This document shows, piece after piece, positions 9,401 to 17,944 of a stretch of DNA of 64,000 nucleotides (position 1 is the stretch's first letter; each line of letters opens with the position of its first letter). The notes beneath the pieces were generated by a model that was given only the letters and a program-made list of their open reading frames with translations, had not been told where the DNA came from and did not search any database. This stretch comes from Bdellovibrionales bacterium (lineage in GTDB: Bacteria; Bdellovibrionota; Bdellovibrionia; Bdellovibrionales; JAGQZY01): positions 62,001 to 126,000 of the forward strand of contig JAIEOS010000008.1 of NCBI GenBank assembly GCA_019750295.1. Direction: 5' to 3'. The position numbers and the translations under genes are program-made.

Positions 9401-12400
9401 TCGGTAGCGGCACTCGCTACGAATGGAGCCACGATCGGCTATCGGGTCGATTCAAGCACTCATATTGTCAACTCCCAAGGATATGCTTTTAATGGTTCAG
9501 CTTCTCCGCCCATTGGTTTTGGAACTTCCACTATCGTCGGAAACACCACTTACTGGACAGGAGCGACAAGCACAGTTTGGACCGTCGCTGGCAACTGGAA
9601 CGGCGGTGTCCCTACTTCGACCATCAATTGTTATATTAACGCTGCCACCAACAATCCTGCAATTACTACGGGGACTCAATCCTGTAACTCGATGACGATT
9701 GGTACGGGCACTTTAACTATGAGTGGCGGACAATTAGAGATCTATGGATCTTTTGACAATACGGGCACCTTTAATCAAGGTGGTCGCCCTCTCATTATTC
9801 GTGATAACGGTACGGTAGCGACATCGCAGACCGTTTCGAGCACTTCTACATTGGATAATCTCCAGTTTAACAAAACTGCTGGCGGATCCGTTTCGGTCGG
9901 AAGTAGCGTGATTAATGTGACGACGGCAATGTCGCTTCCCGCGGGCAGTAATTTCACTTTCCAAATCCCAGATAGCAAAACACTTTCCGCTGCAGGAGGT
10001 TTAACTCTAACGGCCGGAGCGATGAATATCGCTGGCGGCGGACGACTCGAAATCGGTGCCTCCCAGACATTAACTGTCAATGGCGGAACACTCTCTACTC
10101 AAGGGGTTAACGACGCTTACCCTCAAACTCTAAGCAACAAAGCGACCATCACACGCCGCGGTGGCACAGGCACTTGGAATTTTACCGCGACGTCAGGGAC
10201 GATGAATCTCGTCGGATTTCTCATCGAATGGTTAGGAACTGCTGGGGTCAATATCGGTGGAACCACCAACGTCACGCAAATTAACGGGGGACAACTTCGT
10301 AACTTGCCGAGCACAGCGAGTATGCGTGCGATTCAGTTTAATAATACGGGCACATTACCTTCGACCATTAGCAACTTTGGCTGGAACTGGGGACCCTCCA
10401 ACAGTCCACCGACGGAGGCGACTGCTTACTTCCTCGGATTCTCTTCGGGCTGCTCGAGCAGAACTGTCAGTTTCGATCAGTGGTTCGGAGACTTTTGGCC
10501 GTACGCAACGACAAATACCGACGCCAAAATCTCGGAGACGAACTGTAATATCGTGATTGATAAGGCTAATTCACCGGTATCTCTTACGGAGTACAAAGCG
10601 ATCGCTTACGACAATAAAGTCGTCCTCAGTTGGACGACAGGTCTTGAATGGTTACATCGCGGCTTTAATCTCTATCGAAGTTTATCTCCCGATGCAGGTT
10701 ACGTCCAAATCAATCCTTACCTTATTCGTAACGACATTTTTTCGACGACGATTCATGGAACCTATGCGTTTATTGATGAAGACGTGGATAACAACCAAAC
10801 GTATTACTACAAACTGGAAGACATTTCGAACACCGATGAGCGCACTTTGCACGGGCCGATAACAGCGACACCGAATGCGGCCTACGGAGCCCCACCTCCA
10901 CCGCTGGCAGGCACAATTGTTTCGAACAACCCCTCAGGAAGTCAGAGCACCGGCGGATCAAATCCGGCGGATGCAACGCCAGGACTCACCCCTCTTGAAA
11001 CCAACATCACTTTGGTCGCAAAGACAGCCAATTCCTATCGACTCAAAATTGTCGTTCCAAACTATACGCTCAACACTCATCCGACCCATGTGGCGTATCA
11101 ACAGATCAGTATTCCGCTCTACACGAAATCCACAGCTGTTGGGTCACCCGAGCTCTTGTCTCGCACACTGATGTTAAAAATTCCAGGAGCGACTTCGGCC
11201 CAATATACGATCGTCAACGAAACATCATCAACCGCAGGAAGCTTGGCCCTTGCGCCCGCACCGCAATGGGTTCTCGTCGGAAATATGTACCAAGAACAAT
11301 GGAGCTTAGATACCGCGGTTTACGCGACGAATGCTTTCGCGCCAAGTTCTCCGATCAGCTTGGGAAATATTGTTAATAATAACGGGCAACACTACCTTCC
11401 GGTGGTGATTCAACCTTTGTCTTACAATCCCGCCCAGCAACAACTTAAAAAATACAACGAACTTCTTGTTGATATTTTTCTCGACGGCAATTCCAATTGG
11501 ACACCTGATGCTCCTCTCAATTTAACTCAAGCATGGTCTACAGAAGGTGGCTTAAAAATCGGATTAAACAAAGACGGAATGTACAGTCTGTCTTTTGATG
11601 ACATGTTGACCTCGGGCGTGATCGGACCTTTCTATAATGTTCCTGTAGATACATTAAAGCTTTATATCTTCGATCAAGAACAAGCGATTGATGTGATCAG
11701 TACGAATAGCATTTTCGACTCTGGCGATACCATTCGATTCTTCGCACGCAACGTATCGACTCGTGAAAGTAAAAACAGCTACGCCCTCCTCGTCTCGGAT
11801 CATTCGACAGCGTCGACGGGTCTTCGCATGACACCGGTCGATAAGAGTGGCCTAACTGCAGTCCCTTCAAACCAATTAGGCTTTATCAGCAAAGTGCGTG
11901 TTGAAGAAAATAACGTCGCCATATTTAATGAGCCGTTTGACGACAACATGGACCATTTTGTTTGGGGATTATTTTATGGAGTTGCCGGTGGGGCCTCGAC
12001 TCCATTGGTTACAGATGTGGAAATCCACGGGATCGTCCCAGACACGAGCGTTGCGGTTCATGCCATGATGAAGTCACGCTCGACAACGAGCACCAATTAT
12101 CAGCATCATCTTAAACTTTTCATCAACTCATCGACCATCGCCAATGCGGAAGCGACTTTTAGTTCTAGCGAACCCCAGATTGTTACTTTTAACGTACCTG
12201 CCTCGGCGTTTGTCGAAGGTCTCAATCGCATCACCATCGAGCCCACCGGATCTCTGCTGATTAATGGTGAGTACGATATGGTTTATATCGATTACGTCGA
12301 TATTTATTACACGCATAATTGGACGGCCGATGACGATAGAATCACTGTGCTCAACTCAAGAACGGACTCTGATTTTTATGTGGATGGATTTAGTGCCAAC

Positions 12401-13849
12401 GACATCGTCGGTTATGACATCAGCCAGCTTGGAAATATTCAAAAATTAATCAATTTGAATATTCAGGCCACTGATAACGGTTATGGAGTTATTATTCCCA
12501 CCGCTGGAGACATCACATTTGATCGTCGCTTTTGGCTATCGACCGAAAGTAAACTCCTAGCGCCTGCGAGCTTGGAACTCATTTACGGAAGCAATCTCAA
12601 AGATCCGAGCAATCAGGGCCAAGTGATTTATATAGGGGCCCGCGAACTCCTCGATGCGGCTCAGCCTCTGGTGAACGCTCGCTCCGCTCAAGGCTATAAA
12701 GTCGCCACTGTGGATCTCGATAGCATTTACAATGAGTTTGGTCTTGGGGTTCATAGCGCAGAAGCCGTTCGCGAGTTTTTAAACTATGCACATACCTATT
12801 GGTCAGTAAAGCCGGAGTATGTGGTCCTTCTTGGTGATGGAACCTATGATCCTAAAGGGTATCAGAACCCTGTGATCCCTTTGCGTTTTCCAGTAAAATT
12901 GCTCAAAGGGTCTGCGTTCGATTATGCCTCAGACCATTGGTATGTAACCTCTGATGAGAGTAGTAGTGCGTTCGCGGTGATTGGTCGCATTCCGGCTCGC
13001 ACCGTCGAAGAGTTAAATGACTATGTTAATAAGGTTTTAACTTACGAGTCTGGACAAACAAAACCAACAAGCTCATCTATGGTCCTATTGGCCGATAAGG
13101 CCCATTACTCCGGTGAAAACTTTGACGGTTTTGTGACGGAACTGAATAGCAGTATCCAGCAATGGGCGCCGTCGACACCCACCACAATGATGAGCCGCAC
13201 TCAGCTCGGAGACAGCGTTTTCAAATCGAAAGTGTCGGAAAGCTTTTCAACTTCGGCTCTTATTCATTACATGGGTCACGGGGCAGAGAATATGTGGGCC
13301 GATAACCATATTTTTAATGTGAACGATGTCGATGCGCTCACCAACACTCAACTCCCCGTCATTGCGGCAATGAATTGTTTAAATGCCAACTTCTACGATC
13401 CGAATAGCATCAGTCTCGCGGAAAAACTTGTCATGAAGAAAAACGGCGGCGCGATACTCTTCTGGGGATCGACCTCTATGACTCCTCCGAGTGTTCAATC
13501 GGTTTATCAAAAAGCATTTTATGAAAGACTTTTAAGTAACCCACTGGCCTCGATGGGCGATGCGGTTAAGCTTTCTAAATCCCAGGCCGAGCTCCAGTCT
13601 CCATTTAAAGAAGCCACTCACTCTTGGACAATTATTGGTGACCCGCTCATCAAAGTGGCGGTGACCAACTCACCTGTCAGTGCGCCAGCGTCCAGCAGTG
13701 GGGGTGGATCTAATGGATGCTCACTGTTTGCGGGTTATGGACAAAATGCAAACAATCCTCCTTGGGATTTGATCTTCGCATTTGCGCTAGAATGTCTCAT
13801 CGCTCTTGCCGTCATCCGATTATCTGTTAAAATCGCTAAGACGAATTAA
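6458..13849 (+). CDS. Giant secreted gingipain-type cysteine peptidase (family C25) with C-terminal sorting signal
   Basis: This protein has 2463 residues. A Sec signal peptide (hydrophobic to about residue 31, ending SKAACG) is followed by three large low-complexity beta-structured modules. Each opens with a W-x-N-W pattern (WTNTNNWNP near 49, about 540 and about 1065) and is rich in Thr, Asn and Gly. A fibronectin-type domain sits near 1370-1490 (KVVLSWTTGLEW, YYYKLED). The C-terminal part is the C25 fold (VIYIGARELL, VVLLGDGTYDP) with catalytic His2274 in YMGHG and Cys2307 in AAMNCLNANF. The tail is a Ser/Gly linker, GCSLF, a membrane helix and a basic end, which is a tripartite surface-sorting signal. 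A ribosome site AGGG stands five bases before the ATG. Its role is probably digestion of extracellular or prey proteins. This is inference. Confidence 0.88.
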   Translation: MQINQRLQSTLKILSTASFVATLLWSPFSKAACGATTITWQANANTTVWTNTNNWNPNNVPDAATENAFIVADWQIPTLPATARTLSCLEINSGSMTAPASNTLTIVGDYFRNVNSGSMIVPGGSTFTVQMSGTGTQSFENVDPIPRLTINNATTVNFPRAFTITNAFTINAGAGNINVNADLEVQQTTALVIPVSATLTVGTGVTLKLNGGVTVNGVLRMQPGSRLLLANGRTLAVGTTGLIRITGSSGNAAIINSYDSSSTYTFNVQGKIDAEYFSIRRMTAAGVNITGNLQDLSNGNFTDIPNGGYGFTLGTGSTVTPTILTGLGFYGNGGSPRNINATSFTGAAFSLNNWYGFGDTANETDPSNKLNWGTEAPVEVLVSNNSPAGAPPATIARSSGYVHFGTFAFALSDTATATDVTSIRFTVDGVNSNADVEGIRVYRDDNLNCVYNAGVDSQVGGDFLPTGTPGKITVAFSAGQINLADTTPKCVHVLMATSATAGVAHTLGIKIDATDDIVNSQNYTLSKTTGPPVAAGLTSVTGLATIKWNGGTSIVTTLAANWTPNTVPNATRDCAIGVGYNVPRMSATLACMNAELISGGSLDWNNTANLFTFTGSMIFANTYTFTAAAAGIVRATGTNEQSVYLNNVTFPGNFESNATGPVTFENSGTITGNLTLNSGITRIAAGATVTVSGNIVVNNGATLDIEPGGTLVMANGRTITVNNGGTLELIGNTGANAAIRGLNNTSAYTITVSGIIRAQYYALRHLGATGLTINAAATIDGTYQLSNGSFTYPIGNNSEMLRLLRQVPTNTLDAMTFDHNGSGATGVKSVFTNTTAGTLNMTNYSGSITGAANSTSNNYIVTWVSLTSTLDISVDTTAPTNVNQGAVVNMGRFGLEQTNAGAFSNTDVTYVRLTLTGTGSASDVDFVSLYYDSACTGTGGTLIDMKPFTGNPARAEFTSITGATVQADPTTPPKRCFYATFSVAALATNGATIGYRVDSSTHIVNSQGYAFNGSASPPIGFGTSTIVGNTTYWTGATSTVWTVAGNWNGGVPTSTINCYINAATNNPAITTGTQSCNSMTIGTGTLTMSGGQLEIYGSFDNTGTFNQGGRPLIIRDNGTVATSQTVSSTSTLDNLQFNKTAGGSVSVGSSVINVTTAMSLPAGSNFTFQIPDSKTLSAAGGLTLTAGAMNIAGGGRLEIGASQTLTVNGGTLSTQGVNDAYPQTLSNKATITRRGGTGTWNFTATSGTMNLVGFLIEWLGTAGVNIGGTTNVTQINGGQLRNLPSTASMRAIQFNNTGTLPSTISNFGWNWGPSNSPPTEATAYFLGFSSGCSSRTVSFDQWFGDFWPYATTNTDAKISETNCNIVIDKANSPVSLTEYKAIAYDNKVVLSWTTGLEWLHRGFNLYRSLSPDAGYVQINPYLIRNDIFSTTIHGTYAFIDEDVDNNQTYYYKLEDISNTDERTLHGPITATPNAAYGAPPPPLAGTIVSNNPSGSQSTGGSNPADATPGLTPLETNITLVAKTANSYRLKIVVPNYTLNTHPTHVAYQQISIPLYTKSTAVGSPELLSRTLMLKIPGATSAQYTIVNETSSTAGSLALAPAPQWVLVGNMYQEQWSLDTAVYATNAFAPSSPISLGNIVNNNGQHYLPVVIQPLSYNPAQQQLKKYNELLVDIFLDGNSNWTPDAPLNLTQAWSTEGGLKIGLNKDGMYSLSFDDMLTSGVIGPFYNVPVDTLKLYIFDQEQAIDVISTNSIFDSGDTIRFFARNVSTRESKNSYALLVSDHSTASTGLRMTPVDKSGLTAVPSNQLGFISKVRVEENNVAIFNEPFDDNMDHFVWGLFYGVAGGASTPLVTDVEIHGIVPDTSVAVHAMMKSRSTTSTNYQHHLKLFINSSTIANAEATFSSSEPQIVTFNVPASAFVEGLNRITIEPTGSLLINGEYDMVYIDYVDIYYTHNWTADDDRITVLNSRTDSDFYVDGFSANDIVGYDISQLGNIQKLINLNIQATDNGYGVIIPTAGDITFDRRFWLSTESKLLAPASLELIYGSNLKDPSNQGQVIYIGARELLDAAQPLVNARSAQGYKVATVDLDSIYNEFGLGVHSAEAVREFLNYAHTYWSVKPEYVVLLGDGTYDPKGYQNPVIPLRFPVKLLKGSAFDYASDHWYVTSDESSSAFAVIGRIPARTVEELNDYVNKVLTYESGQTKPTSSSMVLLADKAHYSGENFDGFVTELNSSIQQWAPSTPTTMMSRTQLGDSVFKSKVSESFSTSALIHYMGHGAENMWADNHIFNVNDVDALTNTQLPVIAAMNCLNANFYDPNSISLAEKLVMKKNGGAILFWGSTSMTPPSVQSVYQKAFYERLLSNPLASMGDAVKLSKSQAELQSPFKEATHSWTIIGDPLIKVAVTNSPVSAPASSSGGGSNGCSLFAGYGQNANNPPWDLIFAFALECLIALAVIRLSVKIAKTN

Positions 13850-13868
13850 TAGCGAGTTCTAAAACATC

Positions 13869-14447
13869 ATGAGAAAACTTTATAATTGGGTCCTTAAATG
13901 GGCCGATCATCCTCACAATTACACGTTTTTAGCATTTATCACATTTATTGAGGCCTCGTTCTTTCCAATTCCAAACTACCCTCTACTTTTCGCGATTTGT
14001 GTAAACAACCCACGTAAGGCTCTTTGGGCTTCCACAGTTTCGACAGTCTCATCCGTGGCCGGTGGAATTTTTGGATACGTGATCGGCTATTGGCTTTGGC
14101 AGTCGACCAGCGAATTCTTTTTTACTTATGTGTTCACCGAACAGACGTATCAGGTGGTCTCCGAAAAGTTTCAAGAGAACACCTTTATTGCGGTTCTCTT
14201 AGGGTGTTTTACCCCGATCCCCTTTAAGGCCTTTACAATTACCGCGGGAGCGGCTCATGTTCCTCTACTGCCATTTATTTTAGGGATAAGTCTTGGACGA
14301 GGTTTCCGTTTTTATTTCATCGGAATTTTGTTTTATTTTTGGGGAGAACCAGTTAAAGCATGGATAGAAAAACATTTGGAGAGATTGACTATTGTCACTA
14401 CGGCTATTATCGCCATCTCCTTAACAATTTACTACTCATGGAGATAA
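13869..14447 (+). CDS. VTT-domain (DedA/YqaA-like) inner-membrane protein
   Basis: This 192-residue polytopic membrane protein has the SNARE-associated/VTT layout: an N-terminal amphipathic start, re-entrant segment FIEASFFPIPNYPLL, GGIFGYVIGYWLW, and FTPIPFKAFTITAGAA. It ends with two more hydrophobic helices. The F-P-I-P and G-x-x-x-G patterns and the length fit the YqaA subgroup, which lacks a detailed biochemical role; related DedA proteins are linked to lipid flipping and envelope homeostasis. The stop is one base before the next ATG, so it is translationally linked to the ureohydrolase gene. The ribosome site is weak. Confidence 0.85.
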   Translation: MRKLYNWVLKWADHPHNYTFLAFITFIEASFFPIPNYPLLFAICVNNPRKALWASTVSTVSSVAGGIFGYVIGYWLWQSTSEFFFTYVFTEQTYQVVSEKFQENTFIAVLLGCFTPIPFKAFTITAGAAHVPLLPFILGISLGRGFRFYFIGILFYFWGEPVKAWIEKHLERLTIVTTAIIAISLTIYYSWR

Positions 14448-14448
14448 A

Positions 14449-15495
14449 ATGGAATTCAATCCCAATGCGACTGGCGTTAAAGATGCGGGAATTTTCTCTC
14501 TCCCGTTTACCTATAAAAACTCTCAGCTCATTCTTCTCCCCGTTCCTTGGGAAGTCACCACTTCCTATGGCAACGGGACTTCCTATGGACCGAAATCCAT
14601 TTACGAGTGCAGCAGCCAAATTGATCTCACTCATCTCGACGCCGGCCCGGTGTACAAACGCGGGATGTTCTGGGAAGATTCTCAGCATGATGCATGGCTA
14701 AAGCTCAACGATGAGTATAAGCCTCAAGCCATTCGCGTGAAAGAATCTCTCGAACGCGGTGAAGAACTGTCGCCGGAGCTTAAAAAATCGGTCATCGGGA
14801 TCAATAAAGCCAGCGACATGATTCATGAGCAAGTTTATCAAGCGTCCAAAAAAATTCTGGCCGATGGGAAAATCCTTGGCACTGTGGGAGGCGACCACTC
14901 ATCTCCCCTCGGGGCGATTCGCGCTACAAGCGAAAAGCATCATCAAGAAATGACAGTGATTCATATTGATGCTCACGCCGATCTTCGCGACGCTTATCAG
15001 GGATACAAACATTCTCACGCGTCCATTATGAGAAACGTCATGGAGGATGATCTTGCTCCCCAAAAGTTGATTCAACTCGGAATTCGAGACTTCTGCCAAG
15101 AGGAATTGGACTATATCCAAAATAATCCTCAAAAAGTAAAAACGTATTTTGATCGCGACTTAAACCGAATGATGGCTCAAGGAAAAAACTGGCATCAGGT
15201 CTGCGAAGATATTCTTAAAAATATTCCAACCGAGAAGATTTATTTCTCTGTGGATATTGATGGCTTCAATCCCACGCTTTGCCCGAATACGGGGACGCCA
15301 GTGCCCGGTGGTTTAGAGTTTTTCCATATGACAGAACTGATTTATTTCCTTTTGCAAAAACGTAAAAAGCTTGTGGGCTTTGATCTTTGTGAAGTGACTC
15401 CCGACTCGCCGACAGATCTCGACTGTTGGGATGGCAACGTGGGAAGTCGCGTCTTATACAATTTGTGTTGCTACACCCTCTTCTCAAATGTTTAA
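14449..15495 (+). CDS. speB: Ureohydrolase of the agmatinase/arginase family
   Basis: This 348-residue manganese enzyme has all metal-binding motifs: GGDHSSPLGAI, HIDAHADLRDAY, and SVDIDGFNP with the two Asp ligands. A long insertion at residues 75-125 lies between the first strands and makes it larger than E. coli SpeB (306). With SpeA in the same region the most economical reading is agmatine to putrescine plus urea, but arginase or another guanidino substrate cannot be excluded from sequence. GGAG precedes the ATG by five bases. No terminator separates it from the following gene. Confidence 0.85.
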   Translation: MEFNPNATGVKDAGIFSLPFTYKNSQLILLPVPWEVTTSYGNGTSYGPKSIYECSSQIDLTHLDAGPVYKRGMFWEDSQHDAWLKLNDEYKPQAIRVKESLERGEELSPELKKSVIGINKASDMIHEQVYQASKKILADGKILGTVGGDHSSPLGAIRATSEKHHQEMTVIHIDAHADLRDAYQGYKHSHASIMRNVMEDDLAPQKLIQLGIRDFCQEELDYIQNNPQKVKTYFDRDLNRMMAQGKNWHQVCEDILKNIPTEKIYFSVDIDGFNPTLCPNTGTPVPGGLEFFHMTELIYFLLQKRKKLVGFDLCEVTPDSPTDLDCWDGNVGSRVLYNLCCYTLFSNV

Positions 15496-15527
15496 ACCAT
15501 TCTATAGCTAATTAGGAGGCATGTAGG

Positions 15528-16316
15528 ATGAGATTATTTCGTATTTTATTTGTTTCTATTGGCCTATGCTTAGGCACAACAGGTGCATTCGCTCAGGGCA
15601 ATGGACCGGTGGCGGACTCCAACTTGGGATTACATCACGAGAGCGAAATCGGTTATATCGTTGTCGGTGGAAACGCCAAATCTCAATCTTTCAGTGGTAA
15701 ACAGGCCACCGTTTATCAATGGGAAAAAGATCTTCTTAAATTTACCGGACACTACCTTAGCACGCGCGCTCAAAACCAAGCGACCGGAAATGTCGAAGGC
15801 ACTGCCGAGAACTGGTCGTTAGCGCTTCGAGAGGAACATATTTTTGTTCCTAATCAGTTCAATATGTTCTTACAAGCAGGATTAAACAAAGATCGCTTCG
15901 TGGGGATTAATCTTGGTAACTCTTACGATCTCGGCGTGAAATACTTTTGGATTTCTTCAGACACCACTAAGTTTTTCTCGGAGATCGGTTATAAGTACTT
16001 AAAGGAAGATTTGGCCACGGTGATTGCTGGCACTCGAGTCGATACGGATCTTGAATCTCACTTTGCTCGTGTGTTTTCGCAAATCGACTACGCTTTTAGC
16101 CCTACGACAAAATTTGGTCTTTGGGTGGAATATCTTCCGGATCTCAAAAACGAGGATAACTATCGTATTAACTTTAGCCCGTACGCTTTGGCGGTTCTCT
16201 CTGACACATTCTCACTTAAATTTGGCTACGAAGGTCAATATCGTAATACGCCAGTTACTGGAAAAATTGAACGCCTCGATTATCGACATGTGACGGCTCT
16301 CATCGCCCGATTCTAA
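15528..16316 (+). CDS. DUF481 (YdiY-like) outer-membrane beta-barrel protein
   Basis: This 262-residue protein has a clean signal peptide (RILFVSIGLCLGTTGAFAQ). The mature protein alternates polar and aromatic residues (WSLALREEHIFV, FWISSDTTKFFSEIGYKYL, LKFGYEGQYRN) and ends in Phe, as outer-membrane barrels do. The layout fits the salt-stress/YdiY DUF481 family, whose function is not established. A strong ribosome site (TAGGAGGC) lies upstream. A bidirectional terminator follows. Confidence 0.82.
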   Translation: MRLFRILFVSIGLCLGTTGAFAQGNGPVADSNLGLHHESEIGYIVVGGNAKSQSFSGKQATVYQWEKDLLKFTGHYLSTRAQNQATGNVEGTAENWSLALREEHIFVPNQFNMFLQAGLNKDRFVGINLGNSYDLGVKYFWISSDTTKFFSEIGYKYLKEDLATVIAGTRVDTDLESHFARVFSQIDYAFSPTTKFGLWVEYLPDLKNEDNYRINFSPYALAVLSDTFSLKFGYEGQYRNTPVTGKIERLDYRHVTALIARF

Positions 16317-16332
16317 GGAGAGGAAACAGAAT

Positions 16333-16363
16333 AAAAAAAGGAGACCTCTAAGTCTCCTTTTTT
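16333..16363. terminator. Bidirectional rho-independent terminator
   Basis: The stem AAAGGAGAC / GTCTCCTTT has a 6-base loop and is flanked by A and T runs on both sides. It serves the DUF481 gene on plus and the secreted-protein gene at 16.4 kb on minus. Confidence 0.9.
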
Positions 16364-16391
16364 TATTCGTCTTCTAAGTCATCGCGGACAA

Positions 16392-16832
16392 TTAGAATGT
16401 CGAGTAAACGGGTTTGAGAGTCACATAAAAGTAGAGATCTGTAGAAACAATCTTTTGAGTTTCGGGGTAAAAACGCACTTCGGTTGATAGTGCATCCTTT
16501 TGCTCGCCCTTGTAAATCCAATGAAATCTTGATTTTTCGACAAGAGCCGGTCGAGCTTGCCAGCTTTCAAAGTCCTGCTTGTCACTGGAGAGCACTTGCT
16601 GCCACCGGTAGTAAGAAATTCCCTCAGGTTTGCGAGTAGAAATGATCTCAATATCGGAACTCTGAACACGGTAAACACAAACTTCGATGGGCTCCCAGGC
16701 CTTTTCGTATTCCAATTGATTAAAGCCGCAAGCCGTTGGAACAAGAGCTCCGGCGGGTTTTAATTCCTTTTTACTCACCTCTTGAGCGACAGACATTAAA
16801 CTTGATAGAGCGATAATACCTAACCATGTCAT
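16392..16832 (-). CDS. Secreted protein of unknown function
   Basis: This 146-residue protein has a short signal peptide (TWLGIIALSSLMSVAQ). The mature part contains two cysteines (PTACGF and IEVCVY) that could form a disulphide in the periplasm, and a Trp/Tyr-rich middle (SYYRWQQVL, RFHWIYKG). GGGAGG six bases before the ATG supports the start. It follows another small secreted-protein gene on the same strand after 95 bases and may share a transcript. I do not recognise the family. Confidence 0.7.
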   Translation of the reverse strand: MTWLGIIALSSLMSVAQEVSKKELKPAGALVPTACGFNQLEYEKAWEPIEVCVYRVQSSDIEIISTRKPEGISYYRWQQVLSSDKQDFESWQARPALVEKSRFHWIYKGEQKDALSTEVRFYPETQKIVSTDLYFYVTLKPVYSTF

Positions 16833-16927
16833 CTCGAACCTCCCGTGTTAAAAGTTCTGTTTCTTTTGACCCATTGCCCACAAATTGTCTAATGAATTCA
16901 CCCGAACTCTTTGTGCACTCCCAGTAT

Positions 16928-17290
16928 CTACGAGTTCCAAAGATGACGGAGCCATTCCTTGAAACCCTTAGGTCGCGGTGTAATTACCGTGATCTGCTCG
17001 CGACGGCAATACGACTGCTTGTCATCACATATAAAGAGTTCGATGGCCGTCTCACCGGCTTTCGTGATCTGACATTCCACGGCAGACTCTTCCACCTTTA
17101 ATAGGCGACCGGAGCCACAGCTATTTTTACTCTTAAGATTAAAATGGTGCTGGGTCACGGGCTTAAACACAATGGTTTCGTTGAGTGCAACTTCGGCAGG
17201 AAAAGGCATCAGCAAGGTTTGCTCGTCCAAGGCAACGCTAGGAGTAATCGACAAATGAAAAACGGTGTAGAATATTATAGCGATCAGCAT
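16928..17290 (-). CDS. Small secreted protein of unknown function
   Basis: The open frame runs back to 17392, but GGGAGG stands just before the ATG at 17290. Starting there gives a normal signal peptide (MLIAIIFYTVFHLSITPSVA) and 120 residues. The mature part has four cysteines (NSCGSG, VECQI, FICDDKQSYCRR), suggesting two disulphides. The longer start would overlap the neighbouring plus-strand gene. Divergent from the YkgJ gene with 86 bases between. No family recognised. Confidence 0.7.
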   Translation of the reverse strand: MLIAIIFYTVFHLSITPSVALDEQTLLMPFPAEVALNETIVFKPVTQHHFNLKSKNSCGSGRLLKVEESAVECQITKAGETAIELFICDDKQSYCRREQITVITPRPKGFKEWLRHLWNS

Positions 17291-17376
17291 ATTTCCTCCC
17301 ATTTCGATAGAGAGGTTGTATAGTAATTTACTCTTGTCATCAAGGTGGCGTGAGCGACCCAAAAACCGAGGGATCA

Positions 17377-17820
17377 ATGAAGGAAAAATCACAGGAAAAA
17401 TGGTGGTCTGACGGATTAAAGTTTGAGTGCCAGCAATCGGGGAAATGCTGCGTTTCTCACGGCGAATATGGCTTTGTGTACGTGACCAGAGAAGACCGTC
17501 GCAATATGGCCCAAACGCTCAAGATGAGTACCATCCAATTTACCAAAAAATTCTGTGACAAATCGGATGGAATTTATCACATCAAAGACACCGGGAGCGA
17601 GTGCCTCTTTCTTTTAAACAATAAATGCACCGTTTATAAATCGCGCCCCACGCAGTGCCGAACTTGGCCCTGGTGGCCAGAAACAATGAATGCCAAGGCT
17701 TGGAAAAAAGAAGTGGTCACTTTTTGCCCGGGCGTCGGCAAGGGCCGCAAATGGTCGGCCGAAGAAATCGATAAAAACATCGCTGAACAAGCCGAATGGG
17801 AAGAAAATCTTCATAAATAA
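17377..17820 (+). CDS. YkgJ family cysteine-cluster protein
   Basis: This 147-residue cytoplasmic protein has the YkgJ (UPF0153) cysteine pattern: CQQSGKCC, then CLFLLNNKCTVYKSRPTQC, then a late Cys in TFCPG. Such proteins are thought to bind zinc or an iron-sulphur cluster and the reaction is unknown. The ATG at 17377 has GAGGG upstream. A GTG at 17350 is an alternative that would add nine residues. The gene ends shortly before a strong bidirectional terminator. Confidence 0.88.
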   Translation: MKEKSQEKWWSDGLKFECQQSGKCCVSHGEYGFVYVTREDRRNMAQTLKMSTIQFTKKFCDKSDGIYHIKDTGSECLFLLNNKCTVYKSRPTQCRTWPWWPETMNAKAWKKEVVTFCPGVGKGRKWSAEEIDKNIAEQAEWEENLHK

Positions 17821-17856
17821 AAGCGTGGGCATTTTTTGTGAACACTTCAAGTGAGA

Positions 17857-17924
17857 TGCAAAAAGCCTCTTAAAAACCGAGTTCCATTTTTGAGGAGGAC
17901 TGGGTTCTTAAGAGGCTTTTTGCC
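17857..17924. terminator. Long bidirectional terminator between ykgJ and the dksA-like gene
   Basis: A perfect 16-bp stem with arms GCAAAAAGCCTCTTAA and TTAAGAGGCTTTTTGC encloses about 36 bases. Each arm carries its own A/T run, so it can stop transcription from both sides. The large loop is unusual for a terminator. Confidence 0.8.
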
Positions 17925-17944
17925 TTTTGTATGTGCGGAGATTT

